Source of the DNA: Molossus alvarezi
Taxonomy: Eukaryota > Chordata > Mammalia > Chiroptera > Molossidae
Length of the DNA stretch: 64,000 nucleotides
Assembly: GCA_037176705.1 (NCBI GenBank)
Contig: CM073890.1
Span: 102,290,591-102,354,590, forward strand
Reading direction: 5' to 3'
Part shown: positions 9,321 through 22,114 of the stretch, one piece after another
Numbering within the stretch: position 1 is the first letter of the stretch
Layout: each line of letters opens with the position of its first letter
Program-made: the position numbers and the translations under genes
The notes under the pieces: model-generated
The model's input: the letters and a program-made list of their open reading frames with translations, nothing else
Told to the model about the DNA's origin: nothing
The model's database searches: none

Positions 9321-10080
9321 CAAAAGAAGGAGTTGTAGAAAAAGGAGTCATTTTGAAAAAAGAAAATAAAAATGAGTCCAGAAACACTGGTTACATTATT
9401 TTTACTTATCATTATCATCATTATATTTGTTGAGTAGAAACCTAATCCAAATTTATTTTTAAGGCCATTTGCTCTTCACAAAATTGTACTCATATTTTAC
9501 ATATTTTAATTTACAAAGTACACATTTTATGAAATAATTGATATTTTTTAATAAAGGAAGATTTCAATTAGGTGAATCAGTGATGATGCTAATAATAATA
9601 ATTCTGTGATTTTCAAATAATTTCTCACCATATTTTGGTGTATTTCAAATATTGGCTGAGGGGTCTAAGGATAGGACAGTTACTCTATCTGCAGCCATAA
9701 AGCGAAAGGATGAAAAGGAATTGAACATGGAAGAAAGAGGCAGCAGTGATGGTAGGAGTGAAGTGAATTTCTTATCACAGCAGTTTTAATAATGGATGTT
9801 TTGATTTGTTTGTTCTTATCCCCCACAAAAGCCACCTAGTATATATGCTTTAGAAGAACACAGACATCTAAGTTTCTTACCAGATAGAATCTTCAAAGAT
9901 CTAACAATAATTATTTTATTAGTGGTTTATACATGGAGTGATTCACTATTTTAAAGTCCATCTATGATTAAAAAAAAATACCTATTTCATATGAATACAA
10001 TTAATAAAATTATATAATTGAATATTTTTATAAGAAAGTCTATTCACATTTTGAGATGTATTAGAGTGGCTAGAAATGCT
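9321..10080. other. unassigned DNA
   Basis: AT-rich sequence flanking the provirus. No gene or repeat recognised. Confidence 0.5.
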
Positions 10081-10360
10081 TTTTTTAAAAAATTTCTTTT
10101 TTATTTATTTTATTTTATTTTATTTTATTTTTTTATCCTCACCTGAGGACATTTTTCCATTTTTTGTGTTCAGATAGAGCGGGAGGGAGAGAGAGAGAGA
10201 AACATTGATGTGAAAGGGACACATTGAGTGGCTGCCATCCGCATGACCCAGGGCCGGGGACAAACTGCAACCGAGGTACATGCCCTTAGCGGGAACTGAA
10301 CCCAGGTCTCTCTGGACCGCAGGTCGACGCTCTAACCGCTGAGCAAAACCAGATAGGGCT
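10081..10360 (-). mobile_element. Ves SINE (hairpin-tail subfamily)
   Basis: Reverse-complement Ves element: poly-T and ATTTT repeats at left, the tail hairpin ATCCTCACCTGAGGAC at 10136-10151, a GA-rich middle, then the tRNA-like head with box sequence CTCTAACCGCTGAGC at 10330-10344. Confidence 0.9.
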
Positions 10361-13065
10361 AAAAGTTCTTTTGTAAAAAGCTGATGTTTTTGTAAGTTAT
10401 AATTATGGATGCTGTCTCTATTTTATCATTGAAATGTTTAAAGAATTAGAACTAAAAAGACTTTTCTTTTTTACAGAATACACAAGTATATGTTTAATTT
10501 TTCATTTGACAATGTAACCTGCTATGAAGAGGCTATGATTATTATTGTTATTATTTGTTGGCAGTCTATAATAAACCAATGGATATGGCCTCTAACGGCA
10601 ATACAGGACACTAAGCTTTTTACTCTGAAACCTTGGGCACAACCCTGACATAATTTTATGTTTTAATATGTATGATGTCAGGCTTCAATATATATTCCTC
10701 TTCCCATACACGTTTTTGCAAACAGATGCAAAGATATACAATTTGTGGTGGTGTTGGAGGAATTTTGTAGATTCGCAAAGGGACTAGAATGTAAACTTTC
10801 TTTGCCCAATAAACAGTACAGAGTGGTATTTTTTTTTTTTTTTTTTTTTTTTTTTGAGAAAATGTGTCATTGTTTTTCTGGAACTAAAAAAAAAAAATAT
10901 GCTCTGTAATGCATATGGTCACCAGATAGCACTGTCTTCCCATGCATGAGCTATTGAAGTTTCCATAGAGGCAGTAATTATTCAATCTTTAAGTGCTCAT
11001 ACATATACATTTTATTTTACCTATTCCCTACAATCTCTTGGGTTAAACAAAACATGGAAAGAAATGTCTTATCTAATGCCATTCCCTGAGTTACATTACA
11101 ATAATATGCACCAAAGGAAACAGTTTGCTTACCAAGCCATGAAAACTGCTTCTCGGCTAGAAATACAAATGTTCTCCTTGATTGAGTTTTAATGAAGACA
11201 GATAGATACATTTGCAAATGCATCGAGAGACAGGGAGATGAGGAGAAGCAGAAAATAGAATGCAAGTGAATGCACTTATGAACAAGCAGAACCTGCAGGC
11301 TTTCCTCGGCTGATATGATTGTTTCCCAGGAGTTTGAATGTAAGTGAAGAGCTAGTCTTGTAGAGCAACTGAACTTTCCCTACCACTCCAATTTCCCATC
11401 GCGTCTCTTTCTTAGCCTAGCATAAAGCTATTCAAATCAAGCCCCTCTTTTTCTGATTTTCTGATCTAATTATAACAGACTTTTCTCAGCAATCAGCATC
11501 AATGTTACATTCCATGAAATTGCCTTGTACTTTAAAGAGGGGTATTTGCCACCCATATTCACTCTTTTTCACGTAGGCAAATCCAACCGCTATTTGGAGT
11601 CCTTACAAACCATCTACCCGCCCTGACTGGTTAGGCTTTCTTCATTCAACATAACAATTGTGTCCCCTCCTCTGTACATTTAAATTTAAATTTGTGGTTT
11701 AAGAATATTGCACAAGCCTGACAACCAAAGGAAAAAATAGACGCTATTCTATAAAGTGCTATGTAGTTATTTATTTATTTTTAATTAAATAAAGTGCTAA
11801 TTTTTTACACATACACACACACACTTCATCACCTTAAATTGTAAAGAAATATTTTTGTTTAGCTCAAAATCTGTCCCAAAATATAACCGCTGAAACCATT
11901 ATAGTCTTTAACATTGGTGAATAAAATAAGACAATGTAATACTTACAACTGACACCTTTAATATTTAGCATTTTGTAACTTTTTTTTTCCTGGCAATCTT
12001 ATTTCTTCCCCGCAGTTCACTGAGGCTATAAACTATAAGTGGAGGGGAAGGGCAGGGCAATCAAAATATAGAATATTGAAAAGGTTGAAGTAGTAAAGCA
12101 CCTGTCCCAGGATATATAAGACATTAAGATTTTGATATTTTATATTAGTGTAGCGATTACATTGGGAATGGAAAATGGCACAACAAGAAGCCATTATTCT
12201 TAAACAACTATTTCCCAAAGATTCTATAGTAGAAAATTAATCTCTTTTAGTCTCATTTTTAAAGTAACATTTTTGGTCATACTTTAAAATTAAATTTATT
12301 AAAGCTCACATAAACTATGTATTCAGAAATATATATTTATTTATATTAAACATATATATTTATATATGTTTGGTAGTTTCTGTGTTTTATGATTCTGTAT
12401 AATTATTATTATATATCTCAAACATTAATATAATGCTTAATGATATGTACTATAAAATACATATATTAGATGTCCAGTAAAATGTTATTGATATTGATTG
12501 AAACAAGCCTTTTGATGTATTTGAGGGATACATCCTATTGGCTAGAATCCTAACTGGTTTCACTATTGTGTGTCTGTAGCTGAGTGACATTCCTTCTTGC
12601 TTGTTTTGGTCAAAGTTTTATGTCACCTACTCTTTCCTTCAGTCATTACCTGAGAATCAGATCATTACAACAGAGTGACCTGTCTCAATTCTCTTAAGAG
12701 TTCTCAGCCTGAAGAGTTTTCAAGAACATGCAGTCTGAACACAGATTTTCTAATTTATTTCCCAAGATGACACTTAATGCAATTTCAGTTCAAACTTTTA
12801 TGGCAAATTGCAACTCAAGTACACATTCATTCTTTCAAAATTATTCTTTAAACATCTCCTTTCTGCCAGGATATTGTTTCTGAAATTTTCAGTGTGGACC
12901 CTCCTAGAACTCAGGAGTCCGAGAAGTAAAAAATGAAAGTTTATAATAATACAAAGATGGTACCTACCTTTCTCGTTTTCATCTCTCAATGGAGTAAAAT
13001 GATGTCTTCCAGGAGCTATATGATATGTGATATTTTATAGAGACAGTTATGAGAATCCAGATCTT
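10361..13065. other. unassigned AT-rich DNA
   Basis: No exon-like or gene-like frame. It contains a T-run at about 10829-10856, a short CA repeat near 11805-11824 and AT-rich simple sequence near 12320-12370. Confidence 0.45.
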
Positions 13066-13079
13066 AAGTTGTCAGACAT

Positions 13080-13307
13080 GCCCTGACTGGTTTGGCTCAG
13101 CCGTTAGAGCTTCAGCTGAAGGATTGTGGGTTTGGTTCTCAGTCAAGGGCACATACCTGGGTTGTGGTTTTATCCCTGGCCCTGTGCGGGAGGCAACCAA
13201 TCTATGTGCCTCTCTCACATCGATGCCTCTCTCTCTCACTCCCTCCCTCGCTCCCTTCCAATCTATCTAAAAATATTCTCAAGTCATAATTAACAACAAC
13301 AACGAAA
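13080..13307 (+). mobile_element. Ves SINE with 14-bp target duplication
   Basis: The head is GCCCTGACTGGTTTGGCTCAG, followed by a CT-rich middle and an AAC-repeat tail. AAGTTGTCAGACAT is perfectly duplicated at 13066-13079 and 13308-13321. Confidence 0.93.
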
Positions 13308-13883
13308 AAGTTGTCAGACATTAAAGAGATGGGAAAAATATGTAATAAAGTCAATTTTTCTCACTAAATATTTTCCTCTGAAAAATGTATCATTTTAAAT
13401 GTTATTTCATTAACATGTTTATTATAATTATTTCAAATAAATTATTAACTAAGGTGGAATAACTGGGCTTAAATTTTTCTAAATTTTAGTCCCTTAGAAT
13501 GGTATATTTTTACAGATATAATATACATAAAAAGATGTTTGGGGTCCTTAATAATATCTAAGGCTATAAAGGGCCCTGACTCCAGAAGGCTTGTGAGCTG
13601 CACTTCTTTCTAGGTGTTAGTTTTCTCCACCTTGTTCCTGAGAATATGGCAGTAATATAACCTACACTGACATGAGTTATAGCTATCTTATTGTTGTTTC
13701 TTATTCTAAGTTCTGGATAAAATCTTGCTTCCAATCCTAAAGCAACTTATCATATTTCCTACGATAAAGTACCTGGCAGAAATATCTGATAAATGCTAAT
13801 GATTCTTGACCTGTTTCTCTAACTTAAAATTTTCCTTAGAGATGCAAAAGAAAGACCCACCACCACCAGATTGCAGTACTTTA

Positions 13884-13995
13884 TTTTTTTATTTTATTTT
13901 TTTATTTTAATAAATGCCCCTAGCGGGAACCGAACCAGGGACTCTCTGGCCCGCAGGCCGACGCTCCAACAGCCGAGCCAAACCAGCCAGGGCAA
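13884..13995 (-). mobile_element. Short Ves SINE (head plus A-tail only)
   Basis: Only the tRNA-like head (13913-13993) and an A-rich tail are present, about 112 bp; the central CT-rich part is missing. A perfect 14-bp target duplication ATTGCAGTACTTTA lies at 13870-13883 and 13996-14009, so this short form was inserted as such. Confidence 0.9.
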
Positions 13996-14029
13996 ATTGC
14001 AGTACTTTAAATTTTCCAGGGTAATAGGG

Positions 14030-14185
14030 GTGATTGCGGGTGAAGTTGGGGACAGAAAGAGACGTTGCTTAGGGTGATGGGCATACTATGCAGTGTGTAG
14101 ATGATGTTTTGTTTAATTGTACACTTGAAATCTATGTGGTTTCTTGAACGAATGTACCTCAATAAATTCAATAAACATGTCTTCT
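14030..14185 (+). mobile_element. Old L1 (L1M-type) 3' end fragment
   Basis: The 3' terminus has TTTAATTGTACACTTGAAATCTATG and a CCTCAATAAATTCAATAAA tail, a layout typical of ancient mammalian L1 3' UTRs. Confidence 0.6.
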
Positions 14186-14589
14186 TATCCTCTTCTACTT
14201 AGCTGCTATGTGGTCAGACTTGTGTAAAAACCTAGCTTCAGGTATGACTTCACGTCTAACTTTGTATAGCCATTTAATTTTACAAACTTTATCTATCCAG
14301 CTCTCCCAGCTACATAATCAAGGATGATGACAAATGCACTTCTAAGACCATTAAAACAAAGTTAGTTATATGTAGTTTTATTTCTTTTGTAGATTTTTAT
14401 TTAGTATCTACTGCCCCATAAGACAATGTATATCCACACTGTACTAGATGAATTACATAATTCTAGATATCCCCTTTTTTTGCCCTTGTGTTTTCTGGCT
14501 CTAAAACTGAGTTGTATACATTCTCTTTTACATAGAGATTTGCTTATTTGACATCAAGAATAATTCTTTTCCATAGACTTTGGATACTG

Positions 14590-14760
14590 ACTACATTGGT
14601 TAGAAGCTCAGCTCTGATATGCATTATTTATACAAACTTGGGGCAGTTATTAACTCTCTAGATCTTTATTTGCTCATCAATAAAATGGAAAAAACAATGG
14701 TACCTATCTTATGAGGTTATTATCAGAACTGTATGGGTTAACATGAAATGTTTTCCTAAA
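14590..14760 (-). mobile_element. MIR SINE fragment
   Basis: Contains the MIR-like minus-strand stretch with TTATTTGCTCATCAATAAAATGG, then a TACCTATCTTATGAGGTTATTATCAG-type region (given here only in part as the familiar core). Diverged. Confidence 0.6.
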
Positions 14761-15049
14761 CTTGCTTATCCTGGAAAATTATGAATATATATTAGTTGTT
14801 ATGATTTTCTTATTTTTTAGTTAAATGCCAACTCTTGACGACCTTTATTTTTTCCAGCTAGTCTCATTATATTCAGGCATAATTTTGCAGTCTAATACAT
14901 ACATTAGTCTTCTCTTTTCTTTGAAAACATATGTGCAAGCTACTAGAAAAACAGAAATAGTCTAAATGCATTCTGTGTTGAGAAAACTAGCCACTGTCAC
15001 AATGATATTGCTGTCTTCTTCAAGGGCACTGTTGAGAGTGGAGAAAATT

Positions 15050-15265
15050 AATGGCTAACATTTGCAGAAAACTTATTGTACTTGCTGTGTATCAGTCACT
15101 TTGGTCAACATTTTTTCCAGGCTCTCCTAGCAGCCTGGGATACAGAGTCTATCATCAATTTATCATCAATGTATAGATGAATAAATTGAGTGCAAGTGGT
15201 AGATCCAGGATATGTATGGGTCCAATTGATAATGGACTGAGCCTGTGCACTGTATTACTTTCATA
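15050..15265 (+). mobile_element. MIR SINE fragment
   Basis: Begins with a CATTTGCAGAAAACTTATTGTA-like stretch, then the 'dates' core with GTATAGATGAATAAATTGAG and a region like the end of MIR. Diverged. Confidence 0.5.
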
Positions 15266-15269
15266 GCTG

Positions 15270-18200
15270 CTATACTTGCCGAATGAATCCACCACTGTTT
15301 GTAATTATGTCTTGATTATTGATTGAGGCCACCATGGTCTCTGCTGACACTGCTTCAGCTGTGCTCTTTGAATCATCCTCCTTCTCAATCATATGTCTCA
15401 ATATATTAACATATCATCCAAAGACTTTCACAAGTGTCATCAATGAATCATCTCCTTTGGTTTGACGTTTATTTGCAGTGTTTATCCTTAAAACTTAGGC
15501 AGAGTAAAGCAATTTAAGCTAAGAACAACCAGGGAAAGAACCACCATGCTCTTACTCAAATGTCCTTCCCTCTGTTTGTCTCCAGGAAACCTGAGTCCTC
15601 TTCCCACATAAATGTCTGAATCCTAAAATTAATTCGTTATATTCGTTAGCTGTACAAAAATTACTAGAGTAGATCTCTAAAATATTTTTCCTGCAGTGTT
15701 TAATATAACATTTATACTATATAATAATTATAAGTTAATACAGTATCAATTCATTTAATTAGCATTAATTAATATAGTTTAATAAAGTAAAGTACTAGTT
15801 TATGTATAAATTATAACTTATTTGAACATTTTGACTACTTGCCTGAGTTTCTTCATAGCTAAATAAATGCCTCACATCTGCTAAGAATCAAAAGAGGACT
15901 TTTTTCATATATGTTTATAATTATTACCTTTTAAAAATTAGCTACATAACTTAGTTTTTTAAGATATAAATGTAAAGGATATACCATATATTATTCTTGT
16001 AAAAAGCATGAGAAAAAGTACTTAAAGCAAATACTTTAAGCTAAATGTTCTGTTTGGTAAACTTTTGATAGAACTAAGGCTCTGAAGATTAAGTTCTTTT
16101 AGAAATCATTTATATGGTTGATTTGAATTGTATTATTTCTTGCAAATTATCTTGTTATTTGGGGGGAGGTTGCTGTTCTTTGTATAACTTTTGTTGCAGA
16201 TGTGAAACTTGTATGAAAAATAGTGAAAATTAAGCAAAAAGTATTTTTAATCTAGTACTAGAAGCAAAATTATATGGCAGATATCAACTTTTTTTTTTTC
16301 TTCTTATCAGTATAAAGAAAACTAACCTGCGGAATCTCACCTGATGTGACTTAAAGAGCAAATTGCTTAGACGTTGGGAAAGGCTTTGCTGGTGATTTCC
16401 CTTTCGGTTCATGGGAACAGTCTATATTCCTGGGCAAAGGTGGGTTATTTTCCCCAAAGGAAAATGACATCCAAATGATTATTGGTCCACATGATGACAA
16501 TTTAGGACTTAAAATCCTAGTTTGTGAGAGAAACCATTGACTAAAGAGTTTTCCTTCCTTCTTCTAATGTGGAGAGTTAGTTTGGCTGGCATGGTAAGAG
16601 ATGGCCAGAAACACCTGAGACACTTCCATGATTGTGGCATGAGGAATAAATGAGGTCTTTTTTACAGATGGAGAGACCCAAAAAGCTAAGCCAGGAGGTA
16701 GCCTCAAAATGGAATTTTGGCCTCCCTAGTACTTATAACTAATTTATCAAAGTAATTTCTTTCTGCTATGGACGAGTCTTTTGTGTTGGCTCATTAAATG
16801 AACTAACCTTGTTCTAATATTTTCTGAAAGAAATTGGGGATACTGTTTTGTATAAATTTGGGGCAATATATAAGTGTGTAGAAGAGTCCTATGTTCTTTA
16901 TAGCATTGTGACCACTTCTGGTGCACAAAAACCTGTCAACCTCACAAGGGCCGTAGACAAAGGCAGCTAGGGGAGCAAGAGTAAGAATCTGAACCCAGGG
17001 ACCCACAGAACTTGTTTTGAGCATTCATAAATCAGGATACTGGTAAATCTCAGAACTAGCTGACAGGAAAAATTAAGCATTTTCTGAGACAGAAATGATC
17101 TCATTCCTGTTACTACCCATCAATATGTGGCATATATTATAAATATTTCATGTGAATCGAGAGTGAAAATATTGCTTCTAGCTAAAATCAGATGAGGGAA
17201 AAAATGTGCATCCATCTCCGCCCATCACTTGATGTTTGACAATAGTTTAGAGAGAATATCAAGTCCACCAAAACCTGAATGTCTTACGTTGCCTAGAGAG
17301 GGCCATTAGCCTTCCCAATATTTTGTATCAAAGAACAAATATGATGAACACTTTCATCAGAGATGAGGAATTCAATTGACTTTGAGGCTACACCCACAAA
17401 TACATGAGGATATTGTTAGTACTGACCCCATAGTGTTTTGACTCCTATGATGTGAGTCAACATACACATGCAATTGAATTATGTATGAAAAATAATAAAC
17501 AGAACATCAGCACTAGCTATTATAATATTAGTTACATTCAACGAATGTTTATTGAAGTTCCTCTTTGACTGGCTGAGTTTTCAGCATTGTATGCCAGTGA
17601 ATAAAATGCTCCTTCCATTGTGAAGTTTTTCTAGTGGAATGTGTTGGGAAAATAGAATACAAGCAATTAAATATTAAATAACTACATTGTATTCTTATCA
17701 TGTAAGTGCTAAGAATATTTAAATTTAAATTAAGCAAAATATATATGGATTTCTATATACATTTTGGCCATTTCTTCTAAAACAATTGTTACATAATCAT
17801 GAAAAGGTAAAACAATAATAAAATAATTCAAGATATATAATAAGCAGTGTGCGATTGGGAGAACAGATTTAATGATTGCATTTTTAATTGGAGTAATCAG
17901 AATAAAACTTGCTGAGTAAATTTCACCAGTTGTACATACATAGAACAATAGAGTTAGTGAGTTCATGAACTAGAGGAACTATTTTTACTCTAAAAGTATT
18001 CAATTTTATTTACTTATGTGTTTCAGTTATATGAAAGCCAAACAACACATCCGCGAGCTCTGTTCTGTTTATATGCCACTGAATTTGACCTCTACTTTGA
18101 AATTAAAATTACCTTCAGCAACTTTATTCTAAATTTAGTCTACTGGCTTTCAAAACATTTGTTTTGTTAGTGAATAAATGGCTACAAGTGAAAAAGAATA

Positions 18201-18390
18201 CTTGAGGCTAATTTTTACTCCAAAATCTGCTCTTGATTTAATGTAATCATCTACATGTAAGGTTTTTTGGAGTAGTATGAATGTTGTTGAAATGCATTTT
18301 AGCTCTTCTCTGAGCAATTGAATAGACCTCTTAACTATTCTCTTTGGATCCAGAACCTCTCTCTCTGGCTCTTCATCTCTCTATAAGATA
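15270..18390. other. unassigned AT-rich DNA
   Basis: No gene recognised. The minus-strand open stretches at 16803-17024 and 17549-17966 show no domain and look like chance frames in AT-rich DNA. Confidence 0.45.
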
Positions 18391-18394
18391 AACT

Positions 18395-18560
18395 TTCTTA
18401 GACTAAACATATAATTGGTTCACTCACTTGATCACAAACCTTCAGTGGTTTCTCTATTGTCTAAGGAATTAAATCGAAATGTCTTCATCTTTAATATCCG
18501 GTCTCTCATTTCCTAGATTACATTTAGCCCCAGCTACACTTCTTTTGTTGTTGTTGTTAA
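18395..18560. mobile_element. L2-like LINE fragment
   Basis: The stretch with CAAACCTTCAGTGGTTTCTCTATTGTCTAAGGAATTAAATC (recognised by its central part) and the following region resemble an ancient LINE2 piece. Weak, strand not decided. Confidence 0.35.
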
Positions 18561-18564
18561 TCCT

Positions 18565-20885
18565 CCACCTCTATTCAACATAATACCAGATTACCTAGTC
18601 AGAGCAGGACAGTAAGAATATGAAATAAAAGAACAGGGATGGGAGGAGGAGGATAAGAAAAACCTGCTTTTGAAAACAAAAACGGGGAGGGTGGGGGAAA
18701 CCCTGTTCTTATCACTGATGTGAACTTTGTACATCACAATACATTTTCCAATCTTAGCAATCAGTTTTTGCTCAATAGCACACATGTTTTTTCTCACATT
18801 CCTCTTTTTAAATACTCAGATATCTCAGGCTAGTAAATATCAGGACAGCTAGGATGATGTCTCTGGTCTTTGAGGGGTGAACATCTAGAATTTGGCTCAT
18901 TCCCATTGGTCTCAGTCCAAAATAGGATGGATGTTCTTTTTGAAAAGGTCTCTCCAAGGAGATTTTGCTGCTCTAGTATTGTCAGAGATAGTTATATTGA
19001 AGGGGGACCTGTAATTCCTTTATGGGAAAAACAGAAAAAGCTTTAAAATAAAGAAAACCAAAGCCAAATTTCTAATAAGTCTTTTGCACTTTGTTATGGA
19101 AACAACTGACATAGTTAAAGAGGACAAAAGAAATATCAAGCACTCAGAAACCTTATTTATGTTGCAAATAATTTATTTTTGTAAGAACTACAAGTCTATA
19201 GAATAGACAAACTGCAGCTAAAACCTTCACAAGCAAAACACATTGATATAAAGTGCATTATTGTTTTGATGAAATATTCCTTATCAGAAAAGAGTCACCG
19301 TTCTGTGAATAATGTTATATTGTTAAAGATAAAAGAAGTATTTTTTATGCAGATAAGCCACACTGCTTGGACTAATGGCTGTTTGACCATAACGCATAAT
19401 GCAAAAAATTAGTAAGGCTCCAGTAAAAATAGAGTTCTTTAAGTAGACTTCGGTCACATTAATAATAAAAATTAAAACTGAAGTAATATTGGAATGGAGT
19501 AAGAAGACCCAGATTGAATCACAATAAAAACTAAATAAAAGGGAAAATATTTTACAAATCATGTGATTACATTAAATAATTACATACTAAAATTACATTA
19601 AATAATGAAACATTTAAAGATGCAAAAGTAAATAACTATAACATTGCTGTGGATAAAGTGCTGCATTATTATTTGTAAAGCTAAATGATGCCCTATGCAA
19701 AGATATTTTAAAGGTGTGAATTGTTATTACCATCTGGAAATATAAGGTTTACAACAAAACCTAAATGACAAAATAGGAACAAATTGAGATTTTATTTCAA
19801 ATTAACTTTCTTTCTTACAATTATATAACATTAGTCTTATCATGGTAATAATAAAAACATTTCTGTATTCTTATGCAGCAATTTTATTGTAACCATGATT
19901 GCAGTTATCAATGGATCACTCTAATCTCTGATGCCTTACGGTAAATACACCTACAAACAAGTATATATGTATATAAATATATAATATATTACATTAACAT
20001 TTTAAATTAATATTATATAGCTCATATATAATATAAACACATAATATATATTATACTTATAGTATATATTATTACTATATATCTAACATAAAACAATAAA
20101 TTATTAACATGTGTATATAAAGGAATTATTTTAATCAGATAAATGTATTTGATGAGCATTATATAATCTGTGCCAGTGTTATTTCCAATTTATCATTATT
20201 TAAAAACCAAAACTCATTTAAGGAGGAATTTTAATGGGGGAGATCTTTACAAGAAAAGGAGTCCTTCTGCTTTGGCATTATGCTAATTTCTATGTTCTTA
20301 AAGAATATTCCCCTAAATACATTTAGCACGCTGTACAAATAATAATGCAACAAATAATATTAAATGTATATAGGTAGGCTAAGCTTACAAAAATAAATTC
20401 CTGAAAGTGAAAACAAGGAGGGGATAAAAGTATATATGTAGGAGCTAGAACTGGTCAAAACCTGAAGGGCTTTGACATCACTGGAGTTCACAGCAGCTGG
20501 AGATGGAAGAAACAAATTGTGTGACCTGTCAGGAAAACGAAACTAAGAAACACTATGAAAGGGGAAGGGGGGAGCTTAAAGACCTACACACACAGTGAAA
20601 GGATGGGTTTAAAAACTCCATACCTTAAAGACAGTAATCAAGGAAACATGTCTTTCTCGTTCTTAGCTCAAGGCTGAAAAATGTCTCCCATGAGAATCTG
20701 TAACAACAGCTGTAGACTTATGTACACTTGGGGATTTGAATCCACACTGTCCATGGATTCTGGACAATCCCAATCCTAGTTCTTAGGTTAAAGTACTTCT
20801 GGTACAAATCACTTGGCAGAAGCAAATTACAAATACAAGTTCAAAATGAAAAACGGGGCAAAAGACTCAGAATTGTCACATCTGA
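18565..20885. other. unassigned AT-rich DNA with TA-rich simple sequence
   Basis: No gene recognised. 19960-20100 is dominated by TATATA/AATATAT simple sequence. Confidence 0.45.
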
Positions 20886-20887
20886 TG

Positions 20888-21065
20888 ATGGAAAGACCAA
20901 TCGTCACCCTGTCTCTTCTTATGAGAGCACTAATTCCATCACGAGGACTCCAACCTTATGACCAATTCACCTCCTAAAGACCCTCCTTCCCAATACCCTC
21001 ACATAAAACATTAGGCTTGAGTCACACAAATGTTGGAGGAAACAAACATTTAGCCCATAGCACAA
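20888..21065 (-). mobile_element. MaLR (MLT1/MST-like) LTR fragment
   Basis: The stretch with TCTTCTTATGAGAGCACTAA, CTTATGACC, CCTCC and the terminal AGGCTTGAGTCACACAAATG region, read on the minus strand, follows the order of a mammalian MaLR LTR 5' half. Confidence 0.5.
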
Positions 21066-21343
21066 GTAATCTCAGAGTGTCACAATAAAAAATGTGTTAC
21101 TGATCCTTTACACAAAAAAAGAAAAGGCAAATCGTTAATAAAAAGAAAGAACTATTTAAGTAATTTTATATGTAATTTTGAAATAAATGTATTTTAAGCA
21201 ATATGTAAACTTAAGAAAATTCGGAGAAAAATATAAATAGATTTGGCTAACTTATAAATAATCAAATATTTTATGTGTATCAAAATGTATATTAACTAAT
21301 TGAAAGGCAAGTATAGTCAGAAAAATATCTGGAAACTTACACA

Positions 21344-21860
21344 CCAAAGTGAGGCCACAGAGGCAAGCTAGGCAGTGAGGGACGGGACCATGGGAAGCGA
21401 AGGCAGAGACAGGCAGGAAGTTTGAGATGACTTGAAGCTCAGCACACAGAAAGGCAGCCCAGTATTCAGTGTATCTGGAGATTTATTAAGACTTTGTATC
21501 TCAAAATAAACCTAAAATTAACATAAGAGATTGTGCCTCCTAGGCCAGAAACTCCCAGCCCCCATTTATAGAAATGCAATTAGATGCCCTGGAAGGAGCA
21601 CAGGTCAATTACATAATAAAGAAAACCAGAAAGGCAAGATGTAAGAGGGGAACAGAGATTGATTGTATAGTTCCTTTTCCTGGGAGCAAGGCAACGGGAT
21701 TGCTGAATGATTGGAGTTGAGGGAGAAACCAACAGCAAGCATCCGGTTGCTCCAAGGGCGTTTCTCCTCCTCCTCACTAATAGTCAGGAAGAAGTTGAAA
21801 TTATCATAAAAAGGGAAGCCTCTAAGGCCCCTATAGATGGCATAGGACTGAACCCAGTCA
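21344..21860 (-). repeat. LTR-like unit, minus orientation
   Basis: On the minus strand CTATAAATGGGGGC (plus 21562-21572) resembles a TATA box and CTTAATAAATCTCC (plus 21479-21492) a polyadenylation signal about 80 bp downstream, followed by a CT-rich U5-like stretch. Boundaries are uncertain. The ORFs across it are probably chance. Confidence 0.45.
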
Positions 21861-21879
21861 GGTGGGAAACACAAGCTTC

Positions 21880-22110
21880 AAAATGTATGGATGTTGCCTA
21901 AGGCAGAATTCCTTGAGAGGACCAATCAGAGGCAAGCAAAGTATATATCTACCCCTAGACAACAGAATCCCAACGGCAAACCCATTTGGGTGCCCTCCCA
22001 GCTGTAGGGAGTCAGTCTATCTTTCAAATAAACTTTATTTCGCTTACCATTATTCTGTAAATTTATTCTTTGATTTTGGGAAACAACAAACACTGCTGGG
22101 TAGTTTCAAA
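21880..22110 (+). repeat. LTR-like unit, plus orientation
   Basis: In promoter order: CCAATCA (21922-21928), GTATATATC (21941-21949) and AATAAA (22027-22032), a class I LTR layout of U3 promoter and R. It lies next to the minus-oriented LTR-like unit. The 5' boundary is unclear, so this may be a truncated LTR. Confidence 0.5.
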
Positions 22111-22114
22111 AGCA

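Noticed and set aside
10829..10856. Long T-run as tail of a processed gene copy
   Set aside because: No gene-like or SINE-like sequence precedes it on the minus strand and no flanking duplication was found.
13080..13150. Functional tRNA gene
   Set aside because: The tRNA-like box sequences are the heads of Ves SINEs, each followed by the SINE body and tail; there is no complete cloverleaf.
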